This document shows, one piece after another, positions 17,946 through 25,117 of a stretch of 64,000 nucleotides of DNA (positions are counted from its first letter, which is position 1; the number at the start of each line of letters is the position of its first letter). A program made the position numbers and the translations under genes. The notes beneath the pieces were generated by a model. The model did no database searches, had not been told where the DNA came from, and was given only the letters and a program-made list of their open reading frames with translations. The stretch is from CASPLG01 sp965120375 (GTDB taxonomy: Bacteria > Bacillota > Clostridia > Oscillospirales > Acutalibacteraceae): NCBI GenBank assembly GCA_965120375.1, contig CBCPMW010000014.1:103263-167262 (forward strand), written 5' to 3'.

Positions 17946-17974
17946 AAAAATAACTATTTAATTGTTATTATTTT
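17946..17974 (+). terminator. Possible AT-only terminator of the nusA-truB operon
   Basis: AATAAC (17949-17954) can pair with GTTATT (17964-17969) before ATTTTTA. The stem is weak and has no G+C-rich core, so this is tentative. Confidence 0.35.
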
Positions 17975-18042
17975 TACCTTAAATTATCAATATTTCTTAT
18001 AAAGTTTATATATTTATGATTAAAACACATAAATATAGCCAA

Positions 18043-18086
18043 AAATACTCTCAGAAATTAAAAATTGTACTTTACGGAGAGTGTTT
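18043..18086 (+). promoter_or_regulatory. Hairpin that would hide the mazF ribosome-binding site
   Basis: AAATACTCTC (18043-18052) is complementary over 10 bp (one G-U) to GAGAGTGTTT (18077-18086), which overlaps the GGAGAG Shine-Dalgarno site of the MazF gene starting at 18092. Folding would block ribosome entry. Confidence 0.4.
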
Positions 18087-18091
18087 AAGAT

Positions 18092-18469
18092 ATGGAAATA
18101 AAAAGAGGAGATATATTTTATGCAGACCTGAGCCCTGTAGTAGGATCAGAACAAGGTGGCATGAGACCCGTACTAATCATACAGAACGACGTAGGAAATA
18201 AATTTAGTCCAACGGTCATCGCTGCAGCCATAACAAGCCAACAATCAAAATCAAAACTCCCAACACATATAAAATTAGATACAAAATACTGCGGACTTTC
18301 GAAAAACTCAGTAGTTTTGCTTGAACAAATCCGCACTTTAGACAAAGTCAGACTTAAAGAAAAAATAGGATATATAGACCGGATTTATATGAACAGAATA
18401 AACCGGGCTTTGTCCGTAAGTTTTGGTTTAGTAACAAGTAACCTAGTAGGGATGAGCAGTGTTACATAG
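18092..18469 (+). CDS. mazF: MazF/PemK-type mRNA endoribonuclease (orphan toxin)
   Basis: The 125-residue protein of the EndoA/NdoA type opens with MEIKRGDIFYADLSPVVGSEQGG and has RPVLIIQNDVGN, the core of the toxin fold, and an intact C-terminus ending GLVTSNLVGM. The family cuts single-stranded mRNA at short sites such as UACAU and is normally held by a CopG- or MazE-type antitoxin encoded immediately upstream. No such antitoxin frame is visible in the 235 bp upstream or just downstream. A stem that can cover its ribosome site may substitute for control at the translational level (inference), or an antitoxin lies elsewhere. Confidence 0.9.
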   Translation: MEIKRGDIFYADLSPVVGSEQGGMRPVLIIQNDVGNKFSPTVIAAAITSQQSKSKLPTHIKLDTKYCGLSKNSVVLLEQIRTLDKVRLKEKIGYIDRIYMNRINRALSVSFGLVTSNLVGMSSVT

Positions 18470-18571
18470 ACAGTTGCCTAACCGAATTAAAAACTAATTT
18501 TTTATACAAAAACAGAGACTCTAAAAGATAAAATTTCCCAAAGAGCCCCTTTTCGTGAAAACACTCACAAG

Positions 18572-18751
18572 CTACGCAGTTTTAGAAGAGCGTAAACACC
18601 TTGTACAAATATTAACATGCATCGGGACGTTATCAATTACCATTTTTCTTCTCTGGATATTTGGTTTCCATTTCCTGTTCGAACGTCTATGAGAGTGAGA
18701 GACCTTAATTCCAAATGAAACGCCCTTGTTACATATATCACACTTAGCCAT
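18572..18751 (-). CDS. rpmB: Large-subunit ribosomal protein bL28
   Basis: This 59-residue ribosomal protein starts MAKCDICNKGVSFG, with KVSHSHRRSNRKWKPN and NICTRCLRS. Two Cys pairs (C4/C7 and C49/C52) mark the zinc-binding form. The start at 18751 is preferred over an upstream in-frame ATG at 18817, because GGAGGTTAA precedes it and the family begins there. Monocistronic and divergent from mazF across the downstream gap. Confidence 0.95.
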   Translation of the reverse strand: MAKCDICNKGVSFGIKVSHSHRRSNRKWKPNIQRRKMVIDNVPMHVNICTRCLRSSKTA

Positions 18752-18784
18752 CAGTTTAACCTCCATGCTATAACTTTCAAAACA

Positions 18785-18813
18785 ATGATAACAGAAACGA
18801 AAAAATTTTTCAA
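18785..18813 (-). promoter_or_regulatory. Promoter of rpmB
   Basis: On the minus strand, TTGAAA (18813-18808) and TATCAT (18790-18785) have a 17-nt spacer, about 35 nt before the ATG. Confidence 0.6.
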
Positions 18814-19177
18814 GCAATTTAATTTCAAGTTATATTGTACTTATAATGCTTTATAAAAGGTTATATCGAAAAATCTAGGAAAATACTTTGCAATAGTTAA
18901 AGAATAAAAATAAGTGATATAAAGGAAAATTATTGTTTGGACAAAGTCGGTAACATTGCATAAAATCATAAATTAAAATAAAATTCCATTAGGTAAAAAA
19001 TATTAAATTTGTGAAAATATATAAAATTTTAAAATTAAAACATCAAATATTTTTAAAAATGAGAAATATTAGTCTATATTTATAAAAAATTCAATAAAAA
19101 TAAAATTATTTTATATATTTATTATAAAGTATAAATATAATCAAGTTTTTTTATTATAAAAAGTACAAAAAATGAGT
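18814..19177. other. AT-rich intergenic stretch without a gene
   Basis: Very AT-rich sequence with stop codons in all frames and no recognisable RNA gene. It separates the rpmB promoter from the carrier-gene promoter. Confidence 0.6.
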
Positions 19178-19205
19178 TGTAATGTTTAAAATAAACTGCT
19201 ATAAT
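19178..19205 (+). promoter_or_regulatory. Promoter of the ATP/ADP carrier gene
   Basis: TTGTAA (19178-19183), 16 nt, then a perfect TATAAT (19200-19205) with an extended TG at -15/-14. It would start a transcript with a leader of about 250 nt. Confidence 0.7.
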
Positions 19206-19463
19206 GTAATAGCTACGAAGATACTTGGCGCTTATGCGGCCATTTCAGTGCCACGGATTTTGATGTTTTGTGTTATCAAAATGTGAGAGGTGTTGGTACT
19301 GTAAGATTGTTCATGCAGCGCATTGTCAAGCAGATCTTGAAAGTATTGTAAAGCGCGTGCCTGTAGTACAGACTGCTTTAGAAAGATGGTGGTTAATAGG
19401 ATTTTAGTTTAGCTGTGTTTAAACGTGCTTCATTTTACATTATTAGAAAGGGTGTTTTTAATT
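19206..19463 (+). promoter_or_regulatory. Long, comparatively GC-rich 5' leader of the carrier mRNA
   Basis: Between the promoter and the ATG there are about 250 nt that are clearly richer in G+C than the flanks. They contain a stem TTTTGAT/ATCAAAA near 19258-19281 and GCGC-type complementary segments around 19318 and 19353. No known riboswitch consensus is recognised. The leader may control carrier expression. Confidence 0.35.
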
Positions 19464-20990
19464 ATGGGGGAAACAAATGAAACTACCATAAAAAAGCCAG
19501 AATTTAACAGATTTCAGGCTATTTTTTGGCCGATACATGGTCACGAACTAAAGAAATTTTTACCAATGAGTTTTTTGATGTTTTGCATACTTTTTGTTTA
19601 CACAATGGTAAGAGATTTAAAGGATTTGTTTATTCAAAAATATGCAACTTGTGGAGGGACTGCACTAATTCCACCTTTGAAGCTGTTTTTTGTTATGCCG
19701 GCGGCATTTTTGTTTGTAATGTTGTTTACATATCTCGTAAATAAATATGGCGTAGGTAAAACCTTCTATATAATGGTTGGAATATTTATAGCGTTTTATG
19801 CTATATTCTTGCTGTTTTTGTTTCCGAGAGCGATAGAAGGGACACTGCATGCGAATTCTGAGACGGTGAGATATTTGCAGTCAACTATGCCGGGGCCATT
19901 TTATTACATTATTCCGTGCGTAACCAACTGGTCTTATACTTTGTTCTACATATTCTCAGAAATCTGGGGAACAATGGCTATTTCTTCGCTGTTTTGGCAA
20001 TTTGCAAATCAGGTTACTCAAGGCGATGAAGTAAAGAGATTTTTTGCATTCTACACAACAATAGGTAATATCGGAGTTGTTGCTTCTGGGTCATTTTTGT
20101 ACAATATGTCTCATGCAAAAGGGCAAGCATTTGTCACAAACGTTAAAATACTTGTTGCAGCCTGCATATTTTTTGCGCTGGCAACGATGGGAATTTATTA
20201 TTACATCAACAAAGTTGTTCTAGCAGATCCTGCTTGCTATGACCCGAGTCTTGTTAAGAAGAAAAAGAGAAAAGAGAAAATGGGGATTATGGATGGAATC
20301 AGATTCCTGTTTACGTCTCCGTACTTTATGTTGATTTGTGTACTGGTTCTTGCGTATGGAATAGGGATAAACTTTGCTGAGGTTGTTTGGAAAGAACAGA
20401 TGAGAATTACCTTAACTGATCCAGATCAGTACAGTGCTATGATGGCGACTTTGTCTATGGTAACAGGCGTCTTGACTATATTCTTTACATTTACTGCAAG
20501 TAATATTCTCAGAAGATTTAGCTGGAAAATAAGTGCGCTTGTTACACCCCTAGTTTTCCTCATAATAGGTGGAGTTTTCTTTGGGATTATGGCGTATTTG
20601 AATGTCGGTGGAACTGTATTATTGGGAATGTCATTGCCGATGGTTGCGGTGTGGGTAGGTTTGTTCATAGATGCCATATCAAAGAGTATAAAGTACTGCC
20701 TGTTTGACCAAACGAAGAGTATGGCGTACATTCCACTTGATGAGGATGTACGTGTAAAAGGGCAGGCTGCAGTTGAAGTAATAGGTGGTCGTGCTGGTAA
20801 GGCTGGTGCATCTGCAATAATCTATTTCCTAACAAATATTATCTCAGCTGGAAGTGGAATACTTCAGCATCTGTTCACAATAATTCCGCTGTTCTTTGCT
20901 ATTCTAGTTGCTTGGATTTTGTCAGTTATGAACTTGAGTAAACAATATGAAGAAAAAGTTGAAGAAAGAGCTAGAGAGTTAGCAGAATAG
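19464..20990 (+). CDS. tlc: ATP/ADP translocase (Tlc-type nucleotide carrier)
   Basis: The 508-residue integral membrane protein has about 12 hydrophobic helices and matches the plastid/Rickettsia/Chlamydia nucleotide transporter family: FWPIHGHELKKFLPMSFLMF at the N-terminus, MVRDLKDLF, EIWGTMAISSLFWQFANQ, ADP-carrier FFAFYTTIGNIG, KYCLFDQTKSMAYIPLDED and VKGQAAVEVIGGRAGK near the C-terminus. Members exchange host ATP for bacterial ADP, or transport other nucleotides. Sequence alone does not fix the substrate. ATG 19464 is chosen because MGETNE and then the conserved start follow AGAAAGGG. The family is almost confined to obligate intracellular bacteria and plastids, so this is the best single indicator of lifestyle. 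Monocistronic, with a strong promoter and terminator. Confidence 0.95.
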   Translation: MGETNETTIKKPEFNRFQAIFWPIHGHELKKFLPMSFLMFCILFVYTMVRDLKDLFIQKYATCGGTALIPPLKLFFVMPAAFLFVMLFTYLVNKYGVGKTFYIMVGIFIAFYAIFLLFLFPRAIEGTLHANSETVRYLQSTMPGPFYYIIPCVTNWSYTLFYIFSEIWGTMAISSLFWQFANQVTQGDEVKRFFAFYTTIGNIGVVASGSFLYNMSHAKGQAFVTNVKILVAACIFFALATMGIYYYINKVVLADPACYDPSLVKKKKRKEKMGIMDGIRFLFTSPYFMLICVLVLAYGIGINFAEVVWKEQMRITLTDPDQYSAMMATLSMVTGVLTIFFTFTASNILRRFSWKISALVTPLVFLIIGGVFFGIMAYLNVGGTVLLGMSLPMVAVWVGLFIDAISKSIKYCLFDQTKSMAYIPLDEDVRVKGQAAVEVIGGRAGKAGASAIIYFLTNIISAGSGILQHLFTIIPLFFAILVAWILSVMNLSKQYEEKVEERARELAE

Positions 20991-21008
20991 GATTGTATAA
21001 TCAAAGTT

Positions 21009-21050
21009 AAAAGTAGCCGTTTAACTCTTTTTGTTGATGGCTACTTTTTT
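21009..21050 (+). terminator. Terminator of the carrier gene
   Basis: AAAAGTAGCC (21009-21018) pairs with GGCTACTTTT (21039-21048) and runs into T residues. It lies between convergent genes and could act on both strands. Confidence 0.85.
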
Positions 21051-21057
21051 GCTGTGA

Positions 21058-21894
21058 TTATATTTCTCTTATAGATGATATATAAAATTTATCGTTTTTA
21101 TAATTTTTTTTAAGACAGTATTCCATTTTTTTATTGATACTAATATCAGAGTTTATATTATGAAAACCTTTATTGATTGGAGAGTCCATCACTATATAAT
21201 CTACTTTTAGTACAATTGAGTTTCCTAAATTCAATAAATTTACAGTATTAGGCATATAACACTGATCATAACTAACACAATCTACGTAAAATAAGTTTTT
21301 TTCTGTATTAAATTCATAAAATTTTTTTCTAAGGGTTTCGTCATTAGGGTTTAATTTTATATTGTTTCCGAACAGAGCGTCGCAAGCGAGCTCAGCTTCA
21401 TAAAGAGTTACTAAAATTTTACCATCGAAATCGAAATTATTTTGTGAACTTTTCTCAGAAGCTGCCTTCCAAATTGAAGCGTTCATTACGATATCATTTG
21501 GGGGAGGAACATTTTCACTGAATGGTTCTGGATCTTGCATAACAACCGGCCATATAAACATATTATAATCGAAAAAGCAATCATTACTATTACCTTTGCT
21601 AAAAACACGGGATAAAATAAATATAAAAAAGGTAAAAATTCCTAGAGTTATTGTTGATAATATCAATCTAAATATCATTTTACTTTTTGTACAATTTCTG
21701 ATAATATATTGTTCTGGTTTTGTACTAATACGATTAATATTATTGCTATTTTGGCTGGAATTATAAGTATGATTGCGGGTTTTAAGATAGCTGTTTAAGG
21801 AATTTCTCCCCGGATAGATAAAATCTTTTGATGTTAAATCATTATGAGACATAACTGGCAGATATCCAAAGAGTTTGATATCTGATTGTGACAC
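21058..21894 (-). CDS. Single-pass membrane protein of unknown function
   Basis: The 278-residue protein has an Asn/Ser-rich cytoplasmic head (1-73), one transmembrane helix (about 75-97) and an extracytoplasmic domain that begins with FIWPVVMQDPEPF and continues IVMNASIWKA. I recall similar W-P-V-x-x-D-P-x-x-F starts in uncharacterised membrane proteins of Ruminococcaceae-type Clostridia, but no function is known. The GTG at 21894 lies inside AGAGAGGTG, so the exact start is uncertain; an internal ATG 14 codons later has no clear ribosome site. It is convergent with the carrier gene and upstream of the serpin terminator. Confidence 0.6.
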   Translation of the reverse strand: MSQSDIKLFGYLPVMSHNDLTSKDFIYPGRNSLNSYLKTRNHTYNSSQNSNNINRISTKPEQYIIRNCTKSKMIFRLILSTITLGIFTFFIFILSRVFSKGNSNDCFFDYNMFIWPVVMQDPEPFSENVPPPNDIVMNASIWKAASEKSSQNNFDFDGKILVTLYEAELACDALFGNNIKLNPNDETLRKKFYEFNTEKNLFYVDCVSYDQCYMPNTVNLLNLGNSIVLKVDYIVMDSPINKGFHNINSDISINKKMEYCLKKNYKNDKFYISSIREI

Positions 21895-21924
21895 CTCTCT
21901 TACGACAATTTGTTATTTTGTAGC

Positions 21925-21957
21925 ATTATACATTGAATAAACAAATATTTTTGTCAA
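21925..21957 (-). promoter_or_regulatory. Candidate promoter of the 278-aa membrane protein
   Basis: The minus strand shows TTGACA (21957-21952) and a perfect TATAAT (21930-21925), but 21 nt apart, longer than the optimum. The -10 element is the more convincing part. Confidence 0.4.
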
Positions 21958-22045
21958 AATATGATAGAAGGATGCACATATTCAATTTTTCAAGTTTTTC
22001 ACATAAAGATTTACATTTTAATATTTTAGTTCAGTAAAAAATATT

Positions 22046-22087
22046 CAAAAAATAGAAGTCCATACTAAATCAAAGTTAGCATGGACT
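22046..22087 (-). terminator. Terminator of the serpin gene
   Basis: On the minus strand AGTCCATGCTAA (22087-22076) pairs with TTAGTATGGACT (22068-22057), with one mismatch-tolerant G-U, followed by a TTTTTT run near 22052-22047. Confidence 0.8.
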
Positions 22088-22107
22088 CCAATTTTTGTAG
22101 ATAAAGA

Positions 22108-23295
22108 CTAAAATTTACATTGAGCTCCCATGAATAAAACTTTTCCGGTAAAGTTTTCTTTGACGAGATAGACGAATGGGCGGTCGAACTTCACTATTTT
22201 TTCCATTGGTTGATCTGGATTGTAGCTCATCCTAGTTATAATGGCTGTTGCAGCAGTGGCCTCGGTTCCAGATTCGTCAACGTCTACAAAAGTTTTATGA
22301 ACTATATCAAAATTATTGGAAAATACAGACGAGTCACCAATTTTAAATAAATTCAGAATATCGCTTAAATTCAGACTTGTTTGAGATCTAAATTTTGGGA
22401 GGTAAAGGGTTATGTCTGTTTCAGTTTGTTTAGAGATTGCCTCGTCAACCCAGTTGTAGCAAAAATCTTTTGTGCTATAGCCGTCTTTTGGAAGAAAAGC
22501 GTACATACTTGCGTTTTTTGAAGCGTAAGGAATTTCTACCGCTGAAAATTCATCACAGAACGCGACATTGTACTTGGATTTTGAGAGCATATAGTCTGCA
22601 GAGCCTTCAGTCCCGTCTATATTATAGAACTTATCCGTAGAAGTTAAACACTTATCAAACTCAGTTTTCCACTTATCTTTGAAGTAAACAGTGTTAACAT
22701 AAGCGAAGGTGAACCGATTGTCATCTATAATTTTTTTGATTCGACCTTTAGTTCTGTTGAAAACCCAGTTGTTTATAGTTGGGACTGCGCTAAGATCGCC
22801 GACTATATAACGCTCTGCGAATAGATTTGTTGGGGAAGAACAAGAGTGAATAGTTTTGATTCTAAAGGCCTCTTCCACGATACAAGGGACCCTATCCTGG
22901 TTTAGCCAAATTGAGTTATCTACTTCCATAATATTGTTCGTTCTGAGAGTTTCGATAGTTTTCCCAAGCCTCTCATTATAAGTTGAAAAATCGGCAATGC
23001 CTAGAGCTTTTGCAACTCTGTCTTTTATAAAGCAGTCCCTACACGCGTTTAGGTCTAGGTGATCGTGTTCCTCAAGTTTACAACTGTCTGGGTTATGATC
23101 GCCAGCTAAAAGCAACAAAGCGGACTCAATTCCGATGGGAGAGAACATAACATTTTCCTCACCGAGTATTTTCTGGGAAAGAGCTCTCGCAGAAGAATTG
23201 ACGTCGAGTTCAGGAATCTGATCATTCCCAAAAGATGATGAAAAGAACAAAATAGCACCCAACAAAGCCAACAAGCTCAATGTAGCATCCATCAT
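22108..23295 (-). CDS. Secreted serpin (serine/cysteine protease inhibitor)
   Basis: The 395-residue protein has a full-length serpin body after a short signal peptide (about 1-23). The serpin signature FDRPFVYLVKEN is near the C-terminus. The reactive-loop hinge reads DESGTEATAATA, with small residues at P14-P8, the pattern of inhibitory rather than non-inhibitory serpins. The loop between hinge and signature is about five residues longer than in alpha-1-antitrypsin, so P1 cannot be placed; R or M after the hinge are candidates. Inhibitory serpins trap proteases covalently. Export suggests a target outside the bacterium, perhaps host proteases (inference). AGGAG lies 7 nt before the ATG. Bacterial serpins are patchy and often linked to eukaryotic hosts. 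Confidence 0.93.
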   Translation of the reverse strand: MMDATLSLLALLGAILFFSSSFGNDQIPELDVNSSARALSQKILGEENVMFSPIGIESALLLLAGDHNPDSCKLEEHDHLDLNACRDCFIKDRVAKALGIADFSTYNERLGKTIETLRTNNIMEVDNSIWLNQDRVPCIVEEAFRIKTIHSCSSPTNLFAERYIVGDLSAVPTINNWVFNRTKGRIKKIIDDNRFTFAYVNTVYFKDKWKTEFDKCLTSTDKFYNIDGTEGSADYMLSKSKYNVAFCDEFSAVEIPYASKNASMYAFLPKDGYSTKDFCYNWVDEAISKQTETDITLYLPKFRSQTSLNLSDILNLFKIGDSSVFSNNFDIVHKTFVDVDESGTEATAATAIITRMSYNPDQPMEKIVKFDRPFVYLVKENFTGKVLFMGAQCKF

Positions 23296-23459
23296 TTAAA
23301 AACTCCTAACAAATTTAAATTTTTGTTAATGTAAAACGTCGGACCAAAAAGCTTCTTTTCTTTCGGTCTCTAACATAGTTAATCCAACAGCCCAAGAATG
23401 CCCACCTAGCAACAAGAAAACACTTAATCTAAGATTTTTTAAACTAAGTTTTCAGTTAA

Positions 23460-23489
23460 ATTATACTTATAGTTAAAACGATCTGTCAA
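23460..23489 (-). promoter_or_regulatory. Consensus promoter of the serpin gene
   Basis: On the minus strand a perfect TTGACA (23489-23484) and a perfect TATAAT (23465-23460) are 18 nt apart, giving a leader of about 155 nt. This is the best consensus match near any accessory gene in the window. Confidence 0.8.
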
Positions 23490-23940
23490 CAAATTTCGGA
23501 GGTTTATGAAATGCAAGCAGGCAACTAAAATGAGCCTAGTAAAAATTAAAAGATTTAGTTCAAAATAGATTCTAAAGTTGAGATAAGTAATATTATCAAA
23601 ATAAAATTTAAATTCTGAACATATTATTATTGAATTTCGATAATTAAAAACGAAAAATTCGTTGATTTACCCTAAAATATTGCGCATAGAAATAAAAAAT
23701 AATAATTTAAGATATAATTAATGGTATAAAGAAAAAAATTGTGATATAATGACTACCACAAACAAAATCATACAAAATTATCTCAAATAATTTCGTATTA
23801 TAGTGCAATAATTTTGATAATATGGTTTAGTTGAATAAAAAATTACAATTTTACCAAAAAGATTAATGTAAATGAAGAAAGGGGATGGTTTCAGGTTTTT
23901 GCATACAGGATTTCTGCAGGGGAGGCAGGAGGGATTTGAG
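23490..23940. other. Divergent intergenic region before the injection-system locus
   Basis: AT-rich, with no gene supported. TATAAT at 23745-23750 with an extended TG is a candidate -10 element for the plus-strand locus, but no good -35 element is seen. An in-frame ATG at 23872 could extend the next gene by 23 codons. Confidence 0.45.
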
Positions 23941-24990
23941 TTGGCAGAGTATAAAAACAGATCAAGGAAAAAACTCAATGAAGCAGTTTTTTCTGGTTAT
24001 AGGAACGAGCTGAATCCTTACGAAAATTTGATTCCTGTAAGTAAAAAAGTGTTCTGGAATGCCAGTGTGCAAAGACGGATGGGAAATAAAAAATCTAAGT
24101 TAAAGCTTGTATCTTCAAATCAGAAAAAAGTTTTGGAAGGGAAGCTCAAGCTGAATCAAATTTTACCTAAAGAAAAGAAAGAAGTAAGAGATTATCCTGA
24201 CTTAGTTGGATGCGTAGAGACAGATATGGCAGGTCCTGTGGACGTGGGAGCTGACTGGGACAGAGATGACAAGAATTTGATGTTTAGTGCTAGGTCTAAA
24301 AAGGAGAAGTCAAGAGGAAAAGATGAAGATAAATCGAGCACAATGTTTGGAGAAGATTTTGATGGTAAAGATAAACCGTTTGAATCCGGGGTTGTTAGTT
24401 TTCTTTACAAGAAAAAGGATAAAAAGATTAGGAAATTTGAAGTTGGAGAAGATAAAAATGAAGAAGCTACTGATGACAACATAGTGTTTCAGTATGATCA
24501 AGAAAATAAAATTTTAGAAGAATTATCTAAGAAGATAAGCAAACTTTCAGGCAAAAAAGCCCAAGAAGATGTGAGATCTAAAAAGAAACTTTTTGCAAGG
24601 CAATTAAAAGGGCTTTTGAGAGAAGAAAATCAAATAAAAGAAATAGTAGAAAACAAAAAAGATAGAAACAAAGAGTTTTACAATGAACTGGAAGCCCTGA
24701 TTAAAAAATTTGATAGTGGAAAAATAAAGAAAAGTTTGACGGCAGATGAAATGGCCATAAGAAGAAGGAGAATAGCGAGAGGTAGAAATAGAAAGCCAAT
24801 GGTTGTCTTAATTGCCATAAATATAATAAAAGAGCTTAAAAAGAAATTGCTGAAAAAATTACATGATAGAAAAAAAGTTCGCAAAATTCTTCGGCCTCTT
24901 TATGCTATGCTGAGGCTTAAGTCAAAAATTAAGATTGGGACGCTATTAGATAAAGTAAAGGTTATAAAAGAAAAGTACAACATTAAGTAG
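23941..24990 (+). CDS. Unknown basic protein at the head of the injection-system locus
   Basis: The protein is strongly Lys/Arg/Glu-rich, with no signal peptide, membrane helix or recognised domain. The middle (about 90-180) is hydrophilic and probably disordered; the C-terminal third has long basic helices (a RRRRIARGRNRK patch). I prefer the TTG at 23941, which has AGGAGGG 7 nt upstream, over ATG 23872, which has none. It lies on the same strand about 130 bp before the sheath gene with no strong terminator between, so it may be an injected cargo, a chaperone or a nucleic-acid-binding regulator of the locus. No evidence decides between these. Confidence 0.55.
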   Translation: MAEYKNRSRKKLNEAVFSGYRNELNPYENLIPVSKKVFWNASVQRRMGNKKSKLKLVSSNQKKVLEGKLKLNQILPKEKKEVRDYPDLVGCVETDMAGPVDVGADWDRDDKNLMFSARSKKEKSRGKDEDKSSTMFGEDFDGKDKPFESGVVSFLYKKKDKKIRKFEVGEDKNEEATDDNIVFQYDQENKILEELSKKISKLSGKKAQEDVRSKKKLFARQLKGLLREENQIKEIVENKKDRNKEFYNELEALIKKFDSGKIKKSLTADEMAIRRRRIARGRNRKPMVVLIAINIIKELKKKLLKKLHDRKKVRKILRPLYAMLRLKSKIKIGTLLDKVKVIKEKYNIK

Positions 24991-25080
24991 AAATGTTAGT
25001 TAGCTTTACCATAAATTAGGGCTCATTTCCCTATTTTATCAGTAAATATATTAATATTTTTAAATTGAAAGGAGTTGAGA

Positions 25081-25110
25081 GGCTCTTATTGGTATAACCG
25101 GTAGAGAGCC
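25081..25110 (+). promoter_or_regulatory. Hairpin in front of the sheath start codon
   Basis: GGCTCT (25081-25086) pairs with AGAGCC (25105-25110), with an inner GGT/ACC pairing. AAAGGAGT lies about 10 nt before the stem and GAAGG just after it, followed by ATG 25118. Folding would bring the upstream site close to the start codon. Confidence 0.35.
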
Positions 25111-25117
25111 GAAGGTT

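Noticed and set aside
18016..18201. Possible antitoxin frame before mazF
   Set aside because: The frame overlaps mazF, lacks a ribosome site and its product shows no CopG/MazE-like pattern.
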